From CAJBLF01 sp964463255 (GTDB lineage Bacteria; Patescibacteriota; Gracilibacteria; Absconditabacterales; Absconditicoccaceae): DNA of 20,596 nucleotides. Under the pieces are notes generated by a model. It was not told the origin of the DNA and did not search any database. It saw nothing but the letters and a program-made list of their open reading frames with translations. Positions 15,069 through 20,596 of the stretch are shown piece by piece. Location of the stretch: positions 1 to 20,596 of the forward strand of contig CAYXBC010000036.1 of the NCBI GenBank assembly GCA_964463255.1, given 5' to 3'. Position 1 is the first letter of the stretch. Every line of letters begins with the position of its first letter. The position numbers were made by a program, and so were the translations under genes.

Positions 15069-16487
15069 TTACGCAAGTAAAATTTCCAGATATCTGCCAA
15101 AGCCAAAAACCTTTTTCTCAGACCATTTCTGAGCCATTAATTGGATTCATGTAGGCATCATCTCTCATTGATCTTCCACTAATCCCATAGGAAGAGACAT
15201 AGCTGGCAATCCTCACATATTAGCGGGAATAGTATACATATCTGCCAAATATGCTTTGAGGGGATCATTGGTCGTTGAACCAATTTTCCATGCAACTTCA
15301 GGTACCGTAGGCATAAGGATGATATCATAATGTGCAAATATCATATCCATCTCTGTTTGTAATTCTTCTCTCGCTTTTTGAGCCTTGAGATAGTATCACT
15401 CGTAATTAGCCGAACTGAGAACAAAAGTCCCGAGCAATATTCTCCTTTTAGCTTCATCACCAAATCACTCGGACCTAATGGTCTCATAGTATTTTTGGAG
15501 AGACTCTGCATCCATACTATCGGATTGAAGCCCAAACTTTATTCAATCGAATCTTGAAAGATTTGTACTGACTTCTGCAGGCATCAAAGTATAATACATT
15601 GGTACAGAATAGGAAAGCATAGGCAAGCTAATATCATCAACAATAACTCAATCTGCACGAAGTTTTTGGATCGTATCAAGAAATAATGCCTTGATCTTTG
15701 GATCTAAACCATCTCACAAAGCCTCTTTGGGTACTCCAATTTTGAATTTTTTGGATTGGTCATTGGTAATTAGTCATTGGTCATCCACAAAGTCGTCCGC
15801 TCTAGGATCGCTCTGCGAATCCTTCGGATCGAATCATGCAATCGCCCTGAGCAATATCTCAGCGTCGTCGACAGTTTTGGCCATAACTCAGACCTGATCC
15901 AAACTTGATGCCATAGATTGGACACCATAACGGGACACCATACCATAGGTAGGTTTTATACCGACAATCCCACACCATGCAGCAGGCTGACGAATACTCC
16001 CTCAGGTATCGGTTCCCAAAGCAGCCATACAAGCACCAGAAGCTACTGCGACTGCAGATCAACCAGAACTTCATCACGGAGTTCTATCGATTCCATAAAT
16101 ATTTTTTGTTATACCGAAATAGGAACTTTCTGTAGTAGATCACATAGCGAATTCATCCATATTAGTCTTTCCTATCATCAGCCCTCAATTCTTCTCGAGA
16201 TTAAGAAAACAGGTCGCGCTATAAGGACTTACATACCCCTCTAACATTTTGGATCAGCAGGAGCTTATGTAATCCTGAGTCAAGATAATATCCTTGATAC
16301 CGATAGGCGCAGCTTTAAGTGGTCTCTGAGCAAATTCATCAAGATGAGCATCAATATAATCTTGATGGAATCTTATAAAAGAAAAATAATCAGCATTCAG
16401 TTGCTTCGCTGTAGTGAGATATTCATTAACAACATCCTGGGAAACATATTTGTCACCAGTTATATACTCCTTGAGGGTAAGCTTCAT
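15069..16487 (-). CDS. gatA: Asp-tRNA(Asn)/Glu-tRNA(Gln) amidotransferase subunit A
   Basis: This 472-residue amidase subunit of the GatCAB complex releases ammonia from glutamine for transamidation of misacylated tRNA. The amidase-signature Ser-cisSer-Lys triad is visible: Lys65 in PIGIKDI; the Ser pair at 140-141 in RTPGGSSGGSA, where three of the Gly are UGA; and Ser164 in GTDTGGSIRQPA. The C-terminal half has LGTFVLSSANYEGYY and IILMPTVPEVA. Length is normal. Between about 225 and 255 the linker before KKFKIGVPKEA is unusual and encodes a direct-repeat sequence (15755-15784). Arg codons here are AGA or CGU; I saw no CGA or CGG. GatB and GatC are not in the window. The ATG at 16487 is preferred over an upstream TTG. 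tRNA-Arg and tRNA-Val follow on the same strand. Confidence 0.95.
15755..15784. repeat. short direct-repeat element inside gatA
   Basis: GTCATTGGT occurs twice (15759-15767 and 15773-15781) within a 30-bp AT-rich block rich in ATTGGTCAT. It is translated in frame in gatA as Asp-Asp-Gln-Gly-Leu-Ile-Thr-Asn-Asp-Gln, in a linker where related proteins are variable. It resembles intergenic repeats more than amidase coding sequence. Confidence 0.5.
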
Positions 16488-16539
16488 GCGACAATACAAT
16501 GATAAATTGGATTCCTACTATATAGTTTCAATCTAGATA

Positions 16540-17007
16540 TTAATTTCCGAAACCTTGCATAATATTTTGATAATCACGTTGCTCTTGAGAAGATGAAGAT
16601 GGTGTAGTTCTTGTAGTAGTCGTTTTCGTAACAGATGGAGACACTGGAGGAGACACTGGAGGTATGACGGAAGGAGATGTAAGATCTCCTGAAGAAACGA
16701 CACCAGTTACTACAGCACCACTTTCCTCTTGAGGAAGCTCGACATCGCTAAGAATGAGTTCATCATCTCCAGTAATGATTCCAAGAGATCATGTATCATC
16801 TATAATAAATCCCGTCACCTCCAATACAGATCACGTCGCTGCAAGCGATGCACCACTCAAGGAGAAATGAGTACCTAACGTATCATTAGAAAAAGTTTTG
16901 AGATCAGTCAAAAGAGCCTGAGCAGATGCAGGACTAATCAAACGATAGACAAAAAAAGCTATCAAGAGCAAGATGAGGATAAAGAGAATCCTTTTGATGA
17001 ATTTCAT
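16540..17007 (-). CDS. signal-anchored Ser/Thr/Pro-rich protein, unknown
   Basis: This 155-residue protein begins MKFIKRILFILILLLIAFFV, a strong signal anchor (about 3-21). A short folded-looking part follows (about 25-95) with TFSNDTLGTHFSLSGASL and GSLGIITGDDELILSDVELP. Then comes a low-complexity Pro/Ser/Thr stretch (about 105-140) with VSPPVSPSVTKTTTTRTTPS. The C terminus is QRDYQNIMQGFGN. It is probably exported and anchored outside, with a linker near its end. No family is recognised. UGA is Gly at one or more positions. It lies 52 bp upstream of gatA on the same strand, so the two may be cotranscribed. TTG 17013 is an in-frame alternative start. Confidence 0.75.
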
Positions 17008-17129
17008 AAGCAATAAACCAAATAAATACGGAAGAGACTATAAGGATTTGCCCAAAACTTTCAATAGTAAGAAGAAGAGAAAAGATAAGAGCAGCAATAT
17101 TCAGCCATAGAGAACAACTAAAATTCCTA

Positions 17130-17157
17130 TTGCCTACAAAGGGGTTTTCTGTACATT
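17130..17157 (+). promoter_or_regulatory. possible promoter for a near-leaderless transcript
   Basis: TTGCCT (17130-17135) and TACATT (17152-17157) are 16 bp apart, and the -10 ends 6 bp before ATG 17164. If used, the mRNA would start at or near the start codon. The match to consensus is moderate. The rest of the 156-bp divergent gap shows nothing clear. Confidence 0.35.
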
Positions 17158-17163
17158 CTCTGC

Positions 17164-18036
17164 ATGCTTAAATCAATACTCAAGAATTCCATCGACTATA
17201 TGAAAAGTGACCGCAAAATCATAAGATTGACATTGGCGACATCATTTTTCCATTCATTGATTGCAAGCCTGCTTATAATACTCAATATAAACACGCTTTT
17301 CGCAAGGAACTATGAAAATAGACTTTACGTAGGCAGAGTCACAGAATTTTTCGTAAACGAAATCAATAATAATCATGTAATCAATCGGGTGATTGGAATA
17401 GCAATTACACTTTTCATAACATATTCAATAATCTATCCTATAGGACAGACAGCAATCATCCACTATCTCAACAACAAGAGCAAAAGCATCAGAGAAGCAT
17501 TGAAAGCATGAAGAGAAAATTTTTTCCCCATGTTCGAATACGGCATCATCTCGCTAGTACTCTCTCCAACAGTCTACCGGCTCACCATACTCAAGATATT
17601 CGTTTCCGGATGATTACATGGAAGCCGGACAATCTTCTTATTATTCATGCGATTAGTTATAACTAGCATAATAAATGCTCTCAAGACCTACACAAGATAC
17701 ATCATGACCCTGGAATCTAAGGGAGTATATGAATCAGTTCTGAAAAGTTTCGACCTTGCCTTCAAAAATTTCAAGGAAAGCTTGAAATATTCAAGGATTC
17801 AAACCTTCCTACTGATAAATTTCTCAATCAATCTCGTCATCATCCTCATGGTCCCTATTATTCTCATCTACCTTGCTATCGTCTTCAATATCATCCAATA
17901 TCCTGGAGTCAAACGAAGCGTCTATGGATTATTTTTTCTGAGTATACTGTTCTGATCGTATGCAAGTGCCATAATAAGAGCATTTTTCGTATATTTTCGA
18001 CAAGAAATATATAGTAATTTATCAAAAAAAGAGTAA
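17164..18036 (+). CDS. polytopic membrane protein, unknown
   Basis: This 290-residue protein has about six hydrophobic segments, near 22-42, 78-100, 120-135, 148-170, 215-245 and 255-280. The layout resembles uncharacterised membrane proteins of the glycerophosphodiesterase-membrane-domain / DUF975 kind, with a repeated 'helix, Lys-Ser-x-x-Glu-Ala-Leu/Phe' pattern (SIREALKAG and SVLKSFDLAFKNFKESLKYS). I cannot assign a family firmly. UGA is Gly at four or more sites. Several CGA/CGG codons lie in hydrophobic segments (INxVIGIAITL, FMxLVITSI, VYFxQEIY), where Trp is easier to accommodate than Arg. The terminator at 18067 follows. Confidence 0.75.
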
Positions 18037-18066
18037 TTATCCAAGATTATATAATATTTTTAAGAA

Positions 18067-18103
18067 AATGGCTTATGACAACAGGCAAAAGCTATTTTTT
18101 TTT
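18067..18103 (+). terminator. rho-independent terminator
   Basis: AATGGCTT pairs with AAGCTATT (one G-U) around a 14-base loop and is followed by about nine Ts. It ends the polytopic membrane protein gene, 31 bp after its stop. Confidence 0.6.
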
Positions 18104-18217
18104 ATGCAAAACAATGCTTTGTGGATATACTTAAAGTACCGAGATACTGAATTATTGAAATAGAAAAAGAAAGCATAATATTCAGTCATTCCGATATTTT
18201 ATACATGATCTTCTTCT

Positions 18218-20596
18218 ATGGAACTCGGAGTATGCGAACAGATGATCAAAAATCAATATGATAAAAATCCAGCAGGTCTGGAAAACATTTCCCAATTAAC
18301 GAATATTTCACGAGGAAAAGACAAGAGTGCATGTATACAGATGATGTGAGGATCAGTCCAAATAAAGAATTTCTTGCTTGGGCAGAAATATACGCCTGCC
18401 GCTACCGGACAAGGATGATTTTTTACCCAACCAAGCGGAATAAGTCAGAATAATACACAGACGACGACATGAGAAACGAAGGTAACTACGACATGAGCAC
18501 AGATGCCATGGATGACTACAGCTAAACAGTACGGACAATATGCAATAGATGGATTGTTGATATTCGTAGGTACAATGCTCATATTGATTACAATAAGGAG
18601 TATGCTCAAATTTCTCTATGATATTTTCAATGCATCAAGGATTATATACCTCAAAGTGATTTTACCAAGAGGTCAAAGCAAACTGGATCGCGAACAAGAA
18701 AAAGAACTGGCAAAAGATATGAAGGAAAAAATCTGACGTATGGGCCAGGTATTTCACAATTTCCATAAGGTAGGAGAACTGAGCACCAAAGAAAGTCTAA
18801 TGAAAAAGTTTTTCGATAAACCAAAGACAACGCTTATCTACAACTATGAGGAATGAATACTCAATTTTATCATAGCCACCTATCCGGAATATCAACAACT
18901 ACTTGAAGGAGCTATTGCTGCACAATTTCCAAATTGTTCTATCGAGAGGACAATTAGGCCAAAATTTTTCAAAAAAAAATACAACGATATTATGCCGATA
19001 AAACCAAAGAAAGATCCGGTATTCAACATAAAAATCTATAAGCAACAAGCTGATGATCCGATAAATAACATCATAGATGCTATCGGAAAAATATCCAGAT
19101 ATGATACCTTGAATATCGTCATACCTATCAAACCATTGGGCGATGACTTCAATAAGAAATCACAGAAAGCCATTGATAGGTTATATAAAAATCTACCTGT
19201 CTATGAACATGGCACATGACGATGGAAATATATTCTGATGCCACGAAAATTGATTGGATTCCTTATCGGTGGACCAAGCAAAGAACTCTTGACGTCAAAA
19301 AAAGAAGAAGAGAGTGTTACTATGGTGCGTATGGTCAAAGCAAAAGAAGATTATCTCAATGCTATGGGAGAAGAAGCGGCATTACCATTTTTTGCCTCAG
19401 CAATATTGATTACGACAAGCTCTGATGAAAAAAAGAACCTGGAAACAAATATCGATCAGATAGTAAATGCATTGACAATCTATGGAGACGAATATGGGAA
19501 CGAACTACAAGATTCACAAATACAAGCCGATATCTTCTGACGATTATACAAACCGCTCCGGAAAATTGCAGTAAATAATTTTATCCCGAAATTCTTTTTT
19601 GCAAGAAATATCTTCTGAATTAACGAACTCACATCGCTCTTTCACTTTCCAGACGCTACCTATAACCGTTCGCCAATAATCGCATGGATGCAATACAAGG
19701 TCCTGCCAGCTCCAGAAAATCTTCCCATACCAAAAGATTTCAATGGATATATTATGTCATGAGTACTGGCAGAAAGCTTCAAATGAGGAAAACTTGATAT
19801 CATACTTGCAGATTACACAAAACATCGGGCAGTAACAGAGAAAATATACAATGAAGAAGTACTAGAACCAATAGAAAAATTTTCAGAAGAACAATTGAAA
19901 GGCAAAGAAACCATTGAGAAAGATGGTAAAAAATTCGTCAAATCAATACGCCAGAAGAAAGGGTTCTGATATAAACTTTTCAAGGATGCAATCCTAATAG
20001 GGACGAATATCTATAGAAATGTCCTCTCGCCAGTCTATATGAAAAGAGACGATAGGATGAGACATTACTATTGTATTGGGAAGTCAGGTACCTGAAAATC
20101 AGTATTTTTACAAACCATAGCAAGACAAGATATCCGAAATGGAGATGGAATATGTTTAATCGATCCACATGGTGATCTTGCAGAAGACATTCTCGCATAC
20201 ATCCCAAAAGAAAGAGCAAAAGATATAATATATTTTGATGCGGGAGACGAGGAAAGACCTATGGGATTAAATCTCTACGAGATTAATGTTTTAGATGAAG
20301 CTGATAGAGTCGTCAATGATGCAACAGACATATTTATCAAGATGTTTGGTCCAGAAATATTTGGTCCAAGATTACAAGAATATTTTAAATACTGAAGCTT
20401 AACACTACTTGAAGACTTCGAAGATAGACCTACCCTATTAGATATTGTAAGACTGTTTACCGATGAAGGATATAGAGAATATAAAGTAAAAAAAGTAACC
20501 AATCCTACCGTAAAGAATCGATGGGAAAAGACATTTAATGCAATGGGACAAAGAGAAAAAGAAGAGATCATCCCCTACTTCTCTGCTAAGTTCGTA
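18218..20596 (+). CDS. type IV secretion-like ATPase (TraG/VirB4-type), 3' end beyond window
   Basis: 793 residues are visible and the frame is still open at the window edge. A soluble N terminus (1-108, with a Thr/Gly-rich stretch at 78-95) precedes one membrane helix (about 111-128). A large domain (130-600) follows, of the kind seen in big candidate-phyla-radiation conjugation-type ATPases (DUF8128-like). The motor part starts with RMRHYYCIGKSGTGKS: Walker A is at 621-628 and its last Gly, next to the catalytic Lys, is UGA (20093-20095). DGICLIDPHGDLAEDILAYI follows, the 'Asp-Pro-His-Gly-Asp' motif typical of TraG/VirD4/HerA relatives. Walker B is not reached. It is probably a membrane-bound motor moving DNA or protein, perhaps linked to pili or DNA uptake. 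ATG 18218 is the first usable start after the terminator at 18067; no ribosome site is seen. Confidence 0.85.

Noticed and set aside
15918..16244. 108-residue plus-strand ORF rich in Ser/Thr
   Set aside because: It is antisense to the catalytic core of gatA.

Overview
The window is an AT-rich bacterial segment that only makes sense with UGA read as glycine (translation table 25). Under the standard code nearly every gene breaks into fragments. With UGA as Gly, one continuous frame appears at almost every locus, and many UGA codons sit on family-conserved glycines: the MurC dinucleotide-binding loop, the GatA Gly-Gly-Ser-Ser-Gly-Gly-Ser loop, and the P-loop of the last ATPase. Every stop found is TAA or, once, TAG. 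That points to the candidate phyla Absconditabacteria (SR1) or Gracilibacteria (BD1-5). CGA and CGG codons also fall where tryptophan is expected (DUF5652-like protein, PEBP protein, Ndk), while recognisable conserved arginines use AGA, AGG, CGU or CGC. The only tRNA-Arg present has anticodon GCG, which should not read CGA. Together these favour Absconditabacteria, for which a CGA/CGG-to-Trp change has been proposed (from memory, not searched).

Layout, left to right. 1-1210: terminator of an outside gene, a strong promoter, a peptidoglycan-binding-like protein, two terminators. 1278-4672, plus strand: a DUF1624/HGSNAT-type acyltransferase, murC, and a permuted NlpC/P60-like (YiiX-type) protein with its own promoter. 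4678-5676, minus strand: a membrane-anchored PEBP protein preceded by a GC-rich, hairpin-rich stretch that ends in a terminator and may be a small RNA or leader. 5725-7044: a calcineurin-like phosphoesterase followed by an inverted-repeat element. 7138-8625, minus strand: a PH-like membrane protein, rpmE (L31) and ndk. 8864-12396, plus strand: a secreted SLH-repeat protein, a two-helix membrane protein, ruvB and a DUF5652-like membrane protein. 12439-12783: tRNA-Leu(CAG) and six 19-bp tandem repeats bounded by a copy of the tRNA 3' end. 12784-13650: a compact archaeo-eukaryotic-type primase (AEP). 13750-14664, minus strand: an AbrB DNA-binding domain fused to a TraG/VirD4-like ATPase, with palindromes over its promoter. 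14815-17007, minus strand: an anchored Ser/Thr/Pro-rich protein, gatA, tRNA-Arg(GCG), a broken tRNA-Val copy carrying a hairpin insert, and tRNA-Val(GAC). 17164-20596, plus strand: a polytopic membrane protein and a large type IV secretion-like ATPase running off the end.

Functional themes are envelope and surface (murC, peptidoglycan-binding, NlpC-like, SLH), nucleic-acid handling (ruvB, AEP, phosphoesterase, two T4SS-type ATPases) and translation (rpmE, gatA, three tRNAs). No gene start has a clear Shine-Dalgarno sequence. The least familiar items are the double codon reassignment, the AbrB-ATPase fusion with its operator-like palindromes, the AEP protein, the structured RNA candidate, and short palindromes associated with duplicated tRNA fragments.
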